DNA of 64,000 nt from Fen-1254 sp963778945 (GTDB taxonomy: Bacteria > Bacteroidota > Ignavibacteria > UBA10030): NCBI GenBank assembly GCA_963778945.1, contig CAVZWL010000026.1, positions 1-64,000 of the forward strand, read 5' to 3'. The translations under genes were made by a program, and so were the position numbers. The notes below the pieces were generated by a model, which was not told the DNA's origin, did not search any database, and saw nothing but the letters and a program-made list of their open reading frames with translations. Every line of letters starts with the position of its first letter. The stretch's first letter is position 1. Of this stretch, positions 39,131 to 48,097 are shown piece after piece.

Positions 39131-39538
39131 TTACTTTGTTTTAAACCAATTCTCAGTCTTCAATCCGTTGATTCGGTTAAATTCTTTCAAATTATTGGTT
39201 ACAAGCTTTACATCATTTGCAAGAGCAATTGCGGCAATAAGCATATCCATTGAGCCAATTATTCTACCAGATTGTTCCAATTTATATCGAATGTATCCAT
39301 ATTGTTTTGCAGCATTTGCGTCGAAGGATAGTATAACGAGTGGCCTGATGAAGTTTTCGATGGTTTGTTTGTTCTGTTCGATATGTCGGCTCTTTTCGGC
39401 CCCGAATAATAATTCCGCAAGAGTAATTGATGAAACGGCAATATCTCCGGGATTCAACGCCTCAAAATACGCCTCAGCATTTTTTATTAATCCTTTGAGC
39501 AGATAAATGCATGTATCCGTGTCGAGCAGATACTTCAT
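39131..39538 (-). CDS. vapC: PIN-domain toxin VapC
   Basis: PIN ribonuclease of a type II toxin-antitoxin pair. Acidic active-site residues are visible: YLLDTDTCIYLL, SITLAELLFGAEKS, and IGSMDMLIAAIAL followed by LVTNNLKEFNRI. 135 residues. It overlaps vapB by four bases. The RNA target cannot be predicted. Confidence 0.9.
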   Translation of the reverse strand: MKYLLDTDTCIYLLKGLIKNAEAYFEALNPGDIAVSSITLAELLFGAEKSRHIEQNKQTIENFIRPLVILSFDANAAKQYGYIRYKLEQSGRIIGSMDMLIAAIALANDVKLVTNNLKEFNRINGLKTENWFKTK

Positions 39539-39765
39539 GATAGCTTTTCACGACGTTGATATTTCGGCTGGATGCGTTTATTGGGGAAGTCTTCGGAAAT
39601 CGATCCCAGGCTCTCAAGAAGCGGCTTCCATGATGTACTTGTTTCGAGCAAAAGAACTCCGCCTTTGACCGGCTGTATGTAGACTTCTTTGGACGTGAAC
39701 CGATATTTTTTCGGCAGCCGAACCGCCTGGCTTCCTCCGTTTGTAAATATTTTTGCAGTGTTCAT
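39535..39765 (-). CDS. vapB: Antitoxin VapB, AbrB fold
   Basis: 76 residues starting MNTAKIFTNGGSQAVRLPKK, the swapped-hairpin DNA-binding text of VapB antitoxins. ATG 39765 follows AAAGGATCCT. The C-terminus (residues 45-76) would bind and inhibit VapC. The pair is expected to repress its own promoter in the gap upstream. Confidence 0.88.
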   Translation of the reverse strand: MNTAKIFTNGGSQAVRLPKKYRFTSKEVYIQPVKGGVLLLETSTSWKPLLESLGSISEDFPNKRIQPKYQRREKLS

Positions 39766-39842
39766 AGGATCCTTTAAAAATAGATACAAATAGTATATAT
39801 AAATTATAAGTCAGACGCAAACAAGAGACATCCGGCATGGCT

Positions 39843-40682
39843 TTAAAAATCGCGGCGCGAAAAATACCAGACCGATAATACATACATCAAAACAGCGGAA
39901 CCAAGCGAGTACAGATACGGCATAAATGTAAACTCGGGTGTGGCCGGGAAAAGTGCAGATTTAATGATAACCCTCGAGGAATTCTCCAGCATTGCATTGA
40001 GCTGCGGCGTCAGATAATAAAGTGCATCGAGCAGGCGATGATAGACAACATTGTTCCATAAAATATAAAGACCATGTTCACGCGCTTCTAATCCCCACGA
40101 AATGAACATGAAGCAAAAAGAGATGAGAACAGTAAATCCGGTACTGCGTGTAATAAGGCCGACTATCGTTACAACAGAATAAAAACAAGCAAATGCAAAA
40201 AAGACATAGATGAGCGAGGAAAGGAATGCCCAATGCCATACGCCGAGCTTCAGTCCGAAAACCGTCCAGACACCGGCAAAAAAGTAAATAAGATTCAATC
40301 CGATTCCTGCCGTTGCTCCGAATGAACGGGAAAGCAGCAGTTCCAGCCGCGAAAGCGGTTTGCTGAGGAATAAATCGATCGTTCCTTTTTCCAGCATGTC
40401 CGGAATCAAACCGGAGACGCCGAAAACACCGAAAAGCAAAATAAATTGAACGGAAAGATGATGCAGCGTGTAGAGAAGGAATTCAACAAGGCCGGCATTG
40501 CCGATCGGTTTGCCGCTGAAAGGAATTCCGAACATGGTGATAAGCTCCGGGTCGTTCGGCGATCTGGTAATACCGAGAGCAAGGATGATCAGAATAAATG
40601 TTGCAATCGCGAAATAAAAAATCAGCGTGCCTTTTCGGACGGTTTCAAGAATCGTAAAACGAAACATACCCCAGAATCTCAC
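39843..40682 (-). CDS. ABC-2 type transporter permease
   Basis: Six predicted helices in 279 residues with ABC-2 permease text (SGLIPDMLEKGTIDLFLSKP, LSRLELLLSRSFGA). Translationally coupled to the ATPase by a four-base overlap. Substrate unknown. Confidence 0.85.
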   Translation of the reverse strand: MRFWGMFRFTILETVRKGTLIFYFAIATFILIILALGITRSPNDPELITMFGIPFSGKPIGNAGLVEFLLYTLHHLSVQFILLFGVFGVSGLIPDMLEKGTIDLFLSKPLSRLELLLSRSFGATAGIGLNLIYFFAGVWTVFGLKLGVWHWAFLSSLIYVFFAFACFYSVVTIVGLITRSTGFTVLISFCFMFISWGLEAREHGLYILWNNVVYHRLLDALYYLTPQLNAMLENSSRVIIKSALFPATPEFTFMPYLYSLGSAVLMYVLSVWYFSRRDF

Positions 40683-41613
40683 TTGTTGTTTTCTCCTTGG
40701 ACAAGCTTGATAAAATAGTCTTCAAGCGAAGTTTTTTGCTGCGTCATCCCTTCGATGCCGATACCTGCCGTGCGCAGCGCATCGATGACGGGATTCAGTT
40801 CTGTTTTATCGTTGAGCGAAATATCCAGACGATTGTTCTCGTACGTAACCGATGGAAGCGAAGATTTGAACCGTTCCTCCAGCGCAAGCGGCAGATGCGC
40901 GGAAAGCTGTATGGAGTACAAAGTTTCTGTGATGTTATTTCCGCAATCGTTCCCGTCCGTATAACCCTGCCTTCGTTAAGTATGGCCACCCGGTCGCTGA
41001 TGAGCTCGACTTCCGAAAGTAAATGGGAATTTAAAAAGATCGTTGTACCTTGCGATTTTAAGCCGATGAGCAAATCGCGTATTTCTTTTCTGCCGACCGG
41101 ATCGACTCCGTCCGTCGGCTCGTCCAGAAAAAGAAGCTTTGGATTATTCATCAATGCTTGCGCCAGACCCAAACGCTGGAGCATGCCCTTTGAATATTTT
41201 TTTGTCTTGACCTTTGCCCACTGAACCAATCCGACCGTTTCCAGCAATGTTTGCGCCCTGGGCCGCAATTCCGATTCGGGCAGTCCGTTCAGCCGCCCGA
41301 AAAAGAGCAGCGTATCGAGTCCGTTGAGAAACTGCGGATAGCGGTGATTTTCCGGCAGGTAACCGCACATTTCGCGTACCGAACGTATTTTAACGGATTG
41401 TCCGAAGATTTCCGCTTTTCCAGCCGTTGCGTGAACGATGGAGAGCATGAGTTTGATAAATGTCGTTTTTCCGGCTCCGTTCGGACCGAGAAGACCGAAA
41501 ATCTCGCCCTCTTCGACTTCCAGAGAAACTTTATCGAGTGCGAGTATGTTATATTTCTTGAAGAACCCGGAGCGGTATTGTTTGCTCAGTTCTTCTGTTT
41601 GAAGTGCTTTCAT
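40679..41613 (-). CDS. ABC transporter ATP-binding protein (one frame change)
   Basis: Exporter-type ATPase of about 310 residues: Walker A GLLGPNGAGKTTF, Q-loop CGYLPENHRYP, signature YSKGMLQRLGLAQAL, Walker B LLFLDEPTDGVDP. A missing base near 40930 breaks the frame between AEIT and ETLYSIQLSAHL; the last 80 residues form the DUF4162-like tail common in these exporters. The start at MKALQ is chosen over an upstream ATG. Pairs with the ABC-2 permease; probably exports a lipid or drug-like compound, but this cannot be specified. Confidence 0.88.
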
Positions 41614-41726
41614 AGTATAATAAGGTAGAGAAAAAAAAGTGCACTTCAAAAAATTTTCAAATGAAGAAATTCCTTGATTTGCAGGAAATTTCCAAAGATA
41701 TTTAAATAGAAAGAATATATTTTTTT

Positions 41727-41757
41727 ATGAGAGCGGCAGAATGCTCTCATTTTTTTT
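41727..41757 (+). terminator. Intrinsic terminator or attenuator in front of rrf2
   Basis: Perfect arms ATGAGAGC and GCTCTCAT with an eight-base loop followed by eight T. It points along the plus strand into the rrf2-suf operon, so any transcript starting upstream would stop here unless antiterminated. The main suf promoter may therefore lie downstream of it. Confidence 0.75.
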
Positions 41758-41764
41758 ACAGAAT

Positions 41765-41785
41765 ATAGGACTGATTAAGTCGTAT
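41765..41785. promoter_or_regulatory. IscR/Rrf2-type operator
   Basis: Inverted repeat ATAGGACT-GATTA-AGTCGTAT, with seven of eight positions symmetric. It resembles the type 1 IscR site (ATA..GACT..AGTC..TAT). It ends two bases before the rrf2 ATG, so regulator binding would block transcription start. Autoregulation by the adjacent Rrf2 protein is the natural inference. Confidence 0.65.
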
Positions 41786-41787
41786 TT

Positions 41788-42192
41788 ATGCTGCAGCTCT
41801 CGAAAAAAGTTGAATACGGTCTGATGGCGCTCAGGCACATGGCTTTGAATCCATCCGGTCAATTTTTTACGGCAAAAGAAATTGCTGTGCGCTGCGATAT
41901 TCCGTACGAGCTGCTGGCGAAGGTTTTGCAGAAATTATCGAAGGCGGGACTTCTCGTATCGCTTCAGGGGATGCGCGGCGGATATTCGCTTGCGCGAAGG
42001 CCGAATGAATTGCAGGTTTCGAAAATTATTCAGGTTATCGAAGAAGAGAAACCGACGATTACGGAATGTTATGCGGAAGGGATGGACAACTGTTCGATTT
42101 ACGAATCATGCACCATCCGCCGCCCTCTGGAAAAAATGCAGCACAATCTCAATGTACTTCTTGAAAATACGACACTGGAACAGATCATATAG
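41788..42192 (+). CDS. Rrf2 family Fe-S-sensing transcription regulator
   Basis: Winged-helix regulator of 134 residues beginning MLQLSKKVEYGLMALRHMAL. The recognition region is IPYELLAKVLQKLSKAGLL and the wing LQGMRGGYSLARRP. Cysteines C94, C102 and C108 match the Fe-S ligand triad of IscR/SufR-type sensors. It heads the suf operon, 14 bases before sufB, so it very probably adjusts Fe-S cluster assembly to demand. Confidence 0.9.
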   Translation: MLQLSKKVEYGLMALRHMALNPSGQFFTAKEIAVRCDIPYELLAKVLQKLSKAGLLVSLQGMRGGYSLARRPNELQVSKIIQVIEEEKPTITECYAEGMDNCSIYESCTIRRPLEKMQHNLNVLLENTTLEQII

Positions 42193-42206
42193 AAACGCAA
42201 ATACCT

Positions 42207-43652
42207 ATGAATGCAGAACAAAATCAAATTGGGAATCTTGCAACGCAGGAATATAAGTACGGATTCATCAGCGATATAGAATCCGATACGGTCGCACCGG
42301 GCCTCAGTGAAGATGTTATTCGAATGATCTCTGCAAAAAAAGAGGAACCTGAATGGCTGCTCGAATGGCGTCTGAAAGCGTACCGGCACTGGAAAACCAT
42401 GACGGAGCCGCATTGGCCGAATGTTAAATTTGCGCCGATCGATTATCAGGCGATTGCCTATTACTCGGCTCCAAAACAAAAAATTCGGCCTCAAAGCCTG
42501 ACGGAAGTCGATCCGGAACTGGTTAAAACGTACGAAAAATTGGGCATTCCGCTCAAAGAGCAGGAGTGGCTCGCCGGTGTTGCGGTCGATGCCGTCTTCG
42601 ACAGTGTTTCGGTTGCAACCACATTCAAAGAGAAACTGAAAGACCTCGGAATTATTTTCGGCTCCTTTTCAGATGCGGTGCGCGAGCATCCGGATCTGAT
42701 TAAAAAATACCTCGGATCGGTTGTCCCGCAGAACGACAATTTTTTTGCTGCGCTTAATTCCGCCGTTTTCACAGACGGTTCGTTCTGTTTTATTCCGAAG
42801 GGCGTACACTGTCCTATGGAGCTTTCTACTTATTTCCGCATCAATGCCGCAGATACGGGTCAATTCGAACGGACATTGATCGTTGCAGAAGAAGGCGCGT
42901 ACGTCAGTTATCTGGAAGGATGCACTGCCCCCAGGCGAGATACGAACCAGCTCCATGCGGCGGTGGTGGAGATTGTTTCGCATGCAAATGCTCAGGTCAA
43001 ATATTCGACGGTGCAGAACTGGTATCCGGGAGATAAGGAAGGCCGCGGCGGTATTTATAATTTTGTGACCAAGCGGGGTAAATGCGCCGGCGATAATGCA
43101 AAAATTTCATGGACGCAGGTCGAGACCGGTTCCGCTATCACATGGAAATATCCGAGCGTTCTCCTGATCGGCGATAATTCCGTCGGCGAATTTTATTCCG
43201 TTGCGGTCGTCAATAATTACCAGCAGGCCGATACCGGCACGAAAATGATTCATATCGGAAAGAACACGCACAGCACGATCGTCTCAAAGGGTATCTCGGC
43301 GGGGCGCGGGCAGAATTCCTACCGGGGCCTTGTCGAGGTCAAGAAGGGAGCTGTCCACGCGCGGAATTATTCGCAGTGCGATTCGCTTCTCCTGGGGGAT
43401 AAATGCGGCGCGCATACTTTCCCTTACATCGAAGTGAAAAATACGACGTCCAAAGTCGAACACGAAGCGTCGACATCAAAAATCGGCGAGGACCAGATTT
43501 TTTACTGCAAACAGCGGGGACTGTCCGCAGAAGATGCCGTCAATATGATCGTCAACGGATTCTGCAAAGAGGTCTTTCGCGAACTGCCTATGGAGTTTGC
43601 CGTTGAAGCACAGAAACTGCTCGGTGTAAGCTTAGAAGGAAGCGTGGGCTAA
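42207..43652 (+). CDS. sufB: Fe-S cluster scaffold SufB
   Basis: Core scaffold subunit of SufBC2D. 481 residues; typical text is GLSEDVIRMISAKKEEPEWL, FCFIPKGVHCPMELSTYFRI, EGAYVSYLEGCTAP, KYSTVQNWYPG and MIVNGFCKEVFRELPMEFA. Full length and unbroken. Confidence 0.98.
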   Translation: MNAEQNQIGNLATQEYKYGFISDIESDTVAPGLSEDVIRMISAKKEEPEWLLEWRLKAYRHWKTMTEPHWPNVKFAPIDYQAIAYYSAPKQKIRPQSLTEVDPELVKTYEKLGIPLKEQEWLAGVAVDAVFDSVSVATTFKEKLKDLGIIFGSFSDAVREHPDLIKKYLGSVVPQNDNFFAALNSAVFTDGSFCFIPKGVHCPMELSTYFRINAADTGQFERTLIVAEEGAYVSYLEGCTAPRRDTNQLHAAVVEIVSHANAQVKYSTVQNWYPGDKEGRGGIYNFVTKRGKCAGDNAKISWTQVETGSAITWKYPSVLLIGDNSVGEFYSVAVVNNYQQADTGTKMIHIGKNTHSTIVSKGISAGRGQNSYRGLVEVKKGAVHARNYSQCDSLLLGDKCGAHTFPYIEVKNTTSKVEHEASTSKIGEDQIFYCKQRGLSAEDAVNMIVNGFCKEVFRELPMEFAVEAQKLLGVSLEGSVG

Positions 43653-43671
43653 AAGAATGAAGAATAAGGTT

Positions 43672-43706
43672 AATAGTAAATGGTTAATAGTAAATGGTAA
43701 ATGGTA
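43672..43706. repeat. Heptamer repeat run, 5 units
   Basis: AATAGTA, AATGGTT, AATAGTA, AATGGTA, AATGGTA, in the sufB-sufC gap and abutting copy 2 of the 55-bp element. Confidence 0.8.
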
Positions 43707-43760
43707 GCCGGAGGCCTGATGATGTTGTCCTACGCCAGTGAGTTTCAATTTGGAGAATAG
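43706..43760. repeat. 55-bp intergenic element, copy 2
   Basis: Begins AGCCGGAGGCCTG and ends GGAGAATAG; gapless match to 32894-32948. It lies between two heptamer runs inside the suf operon. Confidence 0.65.
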
Positions 43761-43775
43761 TAAAGAATGAGTTGT

Positions 43776-43852
43776 AAACAGCAAACAGCAAACAGTAAAT
43801 GGTAAATAAGAACCAAGAACCAAGAACTACGAACCAAGAACAAAGAACGCAA
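43776..43852. repeat. Heptamer repeat run, 11 units
   Basis: Starts with AAACAGC units, passes through AAATGGT and AAATAAG, and ends with AACCAAG/AACTACG units, all in one 7-bp register. It ends 25 bases before sufC. Confidence 0.85.
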
Positions 43853-43877
43853 TTTATGAATAAGATGAGGATTGTTT

Positions 43878-44642
43878 ATGCCTTTGCTTGAGATTAAAAA
43901 TTTACATGCGGAAGTGGGTGGAAATGAAATTCTCCGGGGCATTAACCTGACGGTGAATCCGGGAGAAATCCATGCTATTATGGGGCCGAACGGCTCCGGG
44001 AAAAGCACGCTCGCCGGCGTCCTCGCCGGACGAGAAGCATATACGGTAACCGAAGGAGAGATTCTGTACCGCGGGAAAGACCTTTTTTCGCTCAATCCCG
44101 AAGAACGTGCACGCGAAGGCATGTTCCTTGCCTTTCAATATCCGGTCGAAATTCCAGGTGTTAATAATTCGTACTTCCTCAAAGCGGCTCTGAATGCTGT
44201 CCGGAAGTACCGCGGATTGGAAGAATTGGATGCCATGGATTTTCTCAAGCTTATTAAATCGAAATTGAAACTCATCGAAATGGATGAAAGTTTTCTGAAT
44301 CGTCCGGTCAATGAAGGGTTCTCCGGCGGCGAGAAAAAACGGAATGAAATTTTTCATATGGCGGTGCTCGATCCCGTTCTTTCGATCCTCGATGAAACGG
44401 ATTCGGGCCTGGATATCGATGCGCTCCGAATCGTTGCGGACGGCGTCAATAAGCTCCGCAGCCGCGAGAATGCAGCGATTGTCGTGACTCATTACCAGCG
44501 CCTGCTCAATTATATCATTCCCGATGTCGTGCATGTTCTTGTGGACGGCCGTATCGTAAAATCCGGCACAAAGAACCTGGCGCTCGAACTCGAATCGCGC
44601 GGCTACGAATGGGTCCGGGAAGAAACAGAACAGGCAGTCTGA
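43878..44642 (+). CDS. sufC: Fe-S assembly ATPase SufC
   Basis: ABC-type ATPase of the SufBCD complex. Walker A IMGPNGSGKSTLAGVL, family-specific GMFLAFQYPVEIPGV, signature GFSGGEKKRNEI and Walker B SILDETDSGLDIDALR. ATG 43878 has GAGG upstream. 254 residues. Confidence 0.98.
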   Translation: MPLLEIKNLHAEVGGNEILRGINLTVNPGEIHAIMGPNGSGKSTLAGVLAGREAYTVTEGEILYRGKDLFSLNPEERAREGMFLAFQYPVEIPGVNNSYFLKAALNAVRKYRGLEELDAMDFLKLIKSKLKLIEMDESFLNRPVNEGFSGGEKKRNEIFHMAVLDPVLSILDETDSGLDIDALRIVADGVNKLRSRENAAIVVTHYQRLLNYIIPDVVHVLVDGRIVKSGTKNLALELESRGYEWVREETEQAV

Positions 44643-44653
44643 CGGAGAGAACT

Positions 44654-45994
44654 ATGCAATCGGCAGATCAAACAGTGCTCTTAGAGTATCGATCGGATTT
44701 TGAAAAGTTCGAACAGGGATTGAACGGCGAAAAATCCACGCCGCGGCATGCACTGCGCCGCCAGGCATTTTCAAAATTCATGGAAACGGGATTCCCGACT
44801 TCCAGGCAGGAAGATTGGCGGTTTACAAACATTCAGCCCGTTGCGAAAACGCATTTTGAACCGGTTCTCACTGACAATGCATCGAAGATTTCTTTGGCGG
44901 ATCTCGAATCCGTTCTTTTGCCGGATGCTGTACGCGTGGTTCTTGTCGACGGATTTTTCTCCTCTGCGCTGTCGGATTTAAACGGCCTGCCCGCAGGAGT
45001 TGTTGTCGAGAGTCTTGCCGCAGCCCGCAAGCAAAACCGGCCTGAAGTGCTTATTCATCTTGGAGCATACGTGGATCCGAATGAAAATGGGTTTGCTGCG
45101 CTCAATGCCGCGTTTTTAATGGATGGTGTTTTTCTTTTTGTTCCCCGTCGAACGATAGTCGAGAAGCCGATTCAGTTCATCTATATAGCAGCAAATCGGC
45201 AGAACCCTTCCGTTGCGCATCCGCGCAGTCTTTTTGTTGCCGGCGATGCTGCTCAAGTTAAAATTGTGGAAACGTATTTTGGTCCCGGCGGTCAGGCATA
45301 TCTGACCAATGCCGTTGTGGAGACCGTCCTCGGAAATCATGCTGTCGTTGAACATGACCGCATTCAGCTCGAAGGTGAAAATGCGTTTCATATCAATACT
45401 TCTGCCGTTTACCAGCAGGCCGGAAGCGCGTATCATTCGAATTGCATATCACTCGGAGGGCTTCTGGTAAGGAATACGCTCGCTGCCAGACTGGACGCGG
45501 AGGGCATAGAATGCCGCCTCAACGGTCTTTTGATTGCTCATGGTAATCAGCTCATCGATAATCACACGCTTCTGGATCATGCAAAGCCGAACTGCACCAG
45601 TCATCAGGTCTATAAAGCTATTCTGGACGGAAAAGCGCGAGGCGTTTTTAACGGAAAAATTATGGTGCATAAAGACGCGCAAAAAACAGATGCAAAGCAA
45701 ACGAATAAGACGCTCCTGCTCTCGGATGATGCTGTGATGAATACAAAACCGCAGCTTGAAATATTCGCTGACGATGTCAAATGCACACACGGCGCTACAG
45801 TAGGGCAGCTCGACGCAGAGCATATATTTTACCTCCGCTCGCGCGGTCTCAATGAATCGCAGGCGCGGGATATGCTGACCTACGCATTTGCAGGCGAAGT
45901 TATCGGGAGTGTCGGCATTCCGGCGCTCCGTGAACAGTTAGACCTGCAGATTCATTCCAGGCTCGACCGCGGACGAAAGGACGCTGCCCGATGA
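44654..45994 (+). CDS. sufD: Fe-S assembly protein SufD
   Basis: SufB paralogue that partners with it. Text: PTSRQEDWRFTNIQPV, VFLFVPRRTIVEKPIQ, FNGKIMVHKDAQKTDAKQTN and KCTHGATVGQLDAEHIFYLR. 446 residues. ATG 44654 follows GGAGAGA. It overlaps sufS by four bases. Confidence 0.97.
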   Translation: MQSADQTVLLEYRSDFEKFEQGLNGEKSTPRHALRRQAFSKFMETGFPTSRQEDWRFTNIQPVAKTHFEPVLTDNASKISLADLESVLLPDAVRVVLVDGFFSSALSDLNGLPAGVVVESLAAARKQNRPEVLIHLGAYVDPNENGFAALNAAFLMDGVFLFVPRRTIVEKPIQFIYIAANRQNPSVAHPRSLFVAGDAAQVKIVETYFGPGGQAYLTNAVVETVLGNHAVVEHDRIQLEGENAFHINTSAVYQQAGSAYHSNCISLGGLLVRNTLAARLDAEGIECRLNGLLIAHGNQLIDNHTLLDHAKPNCTSHQVYKAILDGKARGVFNGKIMVHKDAQKTDAKQTNKTLLLSDDAVMNTKPQLEIFADDVKCTHGATVGQLDAEHIFYLRSRGLNESQARDMLTYAFAGEVIGSVGIPALREQLDLQIHSRLDRGRKDAAR

Positions 45995-47253
45995 TAGCAG
46001 AAAAAGAACAGAAGAAAACCTCGGCCGCCGTTCTTGATGCCGATAAGATTCGCGGAGATTTTCCGATTCTCTCGATTCGGGTTCACGGAAAACCGCTCGT
46101 GTATCTGGACAATGCCGCGACGACACAGAAGCCGCTTGCCGTCCTCGATGCAATAGACCGTTATTACAGGGAAGAAAACGCCAACGTGCACCGCGGCGTG
46201 CATGCGTTAAGCGAACTTGCTACTAAGAAATATGAAGATGCCCGAGAGACCATAAGAACGTTTATCAATGCTGCTTCTGCGAAAGAAATTATATTTACAC
46301 GCGGAGCTACTGAAAGCATCAATCTTGTCGCTGCAACTTTCGGCAGGAAATATCTGAAACCGGGAGACGAGGTCGTTATCACCGGACTCGAGCATCATTC
46401 CAACATCGTTCCCTGGCAGTTAATCTGCGAAGAGAAACAGGCGAAACTGCGTATAGCACCGATCGATAATAACGGCGAAGTAGAGCTGGAAGAATTTGAA
46501 AATCTGCTGTCCGAAAAAGTAAAAATTGCTGCAATAAGTCACGTTTCGAATGCACTGGGAACGGTCAATCCGATTCGGCAGATGATTGAATCGGCTCACC
46601 GCTTCAATATTCCAGTGCTCGTCGACGGTGCACAGGGCTTGCCGCATTTGAAGGTCGATGTGCGCGCCCTTGATGCGGATTTTTATGCCTTTTCTTCTCA
46701 TAAGATTTTCGGTCCGACCGGACTGGGAATACTGTACGGAAAAGAACGGCTTCTGGATGCTTTGCCTCCGTATCAGGGCGGCGGAGACATGATACGTTCC
46801 GTGACGTTCGAAAAAACTATTTTCAACGAACTTCCCTATAAATTCGAAGCCGGTACGCCGCATATCGAAGGAGCAATAGGTCTCGGGTCTGCGCTGGAAT
46901 ATCTCAAGACGCTCGACTGGGAAGCTGTAGTCCGTTATGAACGTGATTTGATCCGCTCTGCATCGGACCGGCTTTCGGAGATTGAAGGTGTGCGGATCAT
47001 CGGTACGGCGAAAGAAAAAGCCGGCGTCGTTTCTTTTGTTATCGACGGCATTCACCCGCATGATATCGGAACTATACTCGATCAGGAAGGGATTGCGATA
47101 CGGACGGGACATCATTGCGCTCAGCCGGTCATGGACCGATTCGGTATTCCTGCGACTGCGCGCGCTTCATTTGCATTCTATAATACCATGGATGAAATCG
47201 ATATGCTCGTTGAGGGCATTCAAAAAGTGAAGAAGGTTTTTGGCTATGTCTGA
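45991..47253 (+). CDS. sufS: Cysteine desulfurase SufS
   Basis: PLP enzyme that supplies sulfur. YLDNAATTQKP near residue 38, PLP Lys238 in SSHKIFGPTG and catalytic Cys376 in IRTGHHCAQPVM mark the group II (SufS/CsdA) type. 420 residues. Start within the sufD stop; the end overlaps sufU by eight bases. Confidence 0.97.
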   Translation: MIAEKEQKKTSAAVLDADKIRGDFPILSIRVHGKPLVYLDNAATTQKPLAVLDAIDRYYREENANVHRGVHALSELATKKYEDARETIRTFINAASAKEIIFTRGATESINLVAATFGRKYLKPGDEVVITGLEHHSNIVPWQLICEEKQAKLRIAPIDNNGEVELEEFENLLSEKVKIAAISHVSNALGTVNPIRQMIESAHRFNIPVLVDGAQGLPHLKVDVRALDADFYAFSSHKIFGPTGLGILYGKERLLDALPPYQGGGDMIRSVTFEKTIFNELPYKFEAGTPHIEGAIGLGSALEYLKTLDWEAVVRYERDLIRSASDRLSEIEGVRIIGTAKEKAGVVSFVIDGIHPHDIGTILDQEGIAIRTGHHCAQPVMDRFGIPATARASFAFYNTMDEIDMLVEGIQKVKKVFGYV

Positions 47254-47692
47254 TCTTAGATCTCTCTATCAGGAAGTGATACTCGACCATAACCGCAACC
47301 CGCGGAATTACAGGAAAATGGAAAATCCGGACCGCTTTCTGGAAGGATATAACCCGCTGTGCGGAGACCGTTATACGGTCTACATAAAAATGAAAGGCGA
47401 GGTCATCGAAGATATTTCTTTTCAGGGATCCGGGTGCGCCATTTCCAAAGCTTCCGCGTCCGTGATGGGGAGCCTGCTCAAAGGAAAGACGCGCGTCGAA
47501 GCGGAGGCATTATTCGATCAGTTTCATCAACTCGTGCGCGGGGAATCGGAAGCGGATGCGGAAGAACTGGGAAAACTGGCGGCATTTTCGGGCGTCAGCG
47601 AATTTCCGGCTCGGGTAAAATGCGCGATCCTTGCCTGGCATACCATGAAAAATGTTCTTGAGAACAAAGAAGAATCCGTTTCGACGGAATAG
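47246..47692 (+). CDS. sufU: Zinc-type sulfur-transfer protein SufU
   Basis: IscU-like partner of SufS. C39 and D41 (PLCGDRYTVY), C64 (GSGCAISKASAS) and the third Cys in ARVKCAILAW are the zinc and sulfur-transfer residues; the extra loop between them is typical of SufU rather than IscU. 148 residues. Start at ATG 47246. Confidence 0.95.
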   Translation: MSDLRSLYQEVILDHNRNPRNYRKMENPDRFLEGYNPLCGDRYTVYIKMKGEVIEDISFQGSGCAISKASASVMGSLLKGKTRVEAEALFDQFHQLVRGESEADAEELGKLAAFSGVSEFPARVKCAILAWHTMKNVLENKEESVSTE

Positions 47693-47738
47693 GGAATTTT
47701 CATAATAAAGCCGATGTTCAATAATAAACGGAGAAGAT

Positions 47739-48095
47739 ATGACGGAAAATTTAACAGCAGCAGAAATTTCGGTAACACCTGAGGCGGCGGCGGAAATCCG
47801 GCGTGTACGAACGGAAAATAATATTCCGGAAACGCTGTCCCTGCGTCTGGGTGTGAAAGACGGCAGCGGATGCTGCGGTGTCTCCTATGTAATCGGATTC
47901 GACGATAAAGCGAACGAAACGGACCGGGTGTTTCAAAGCGAAGGGTTGACGGTATATGTCGACCTTCAAAGCCTTCTGCGTCTGTCCGGCTCGAAGCTGG
48001 CGTTTGCCGAAGGACCGGAAGGGCGTGGATTTTATTTCGATAACCCGAATGAAGAAAAATGCGGCTGCGGCGGCGGCTGCGACTGCGGAAATTGA
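47739..48095 (+). CDS. sufA: A-type Fe-S carrier (SufA/HesB) with extra C-terminal CxC
   Basis: HesB-like carrier of 118 residues. The expected cysteines are present (GSGCCGVSY at C45/C46, then C108 and C110). The tail adds GGGCDCGN with C114 and C116, beyond the usual three ligands. The Glu/Asn-rich FYFDNPNEEKCGC is otherwise standard. Start ATG 47739 with GGAGAAG. Confidence 0.88.
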   Translation: MTENLTAAEISVTPEAAAEIRRVRTENNIPETLSLRLGVKDGSGCCGVSYVIGFDDKANETDRVFQSEGLTVYVDLQSLLRLSGSKLAFAEGPEGRGFYFDNPNEEKCGCGGGCDCGN

Positions 48096-48097
48096 TT

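Noticed and set aside
39131..39765. vapBC as sign of a mobile island
   Set aside because: No integrase, att site or composition break directly around the pair; it is an ordinary type II module.
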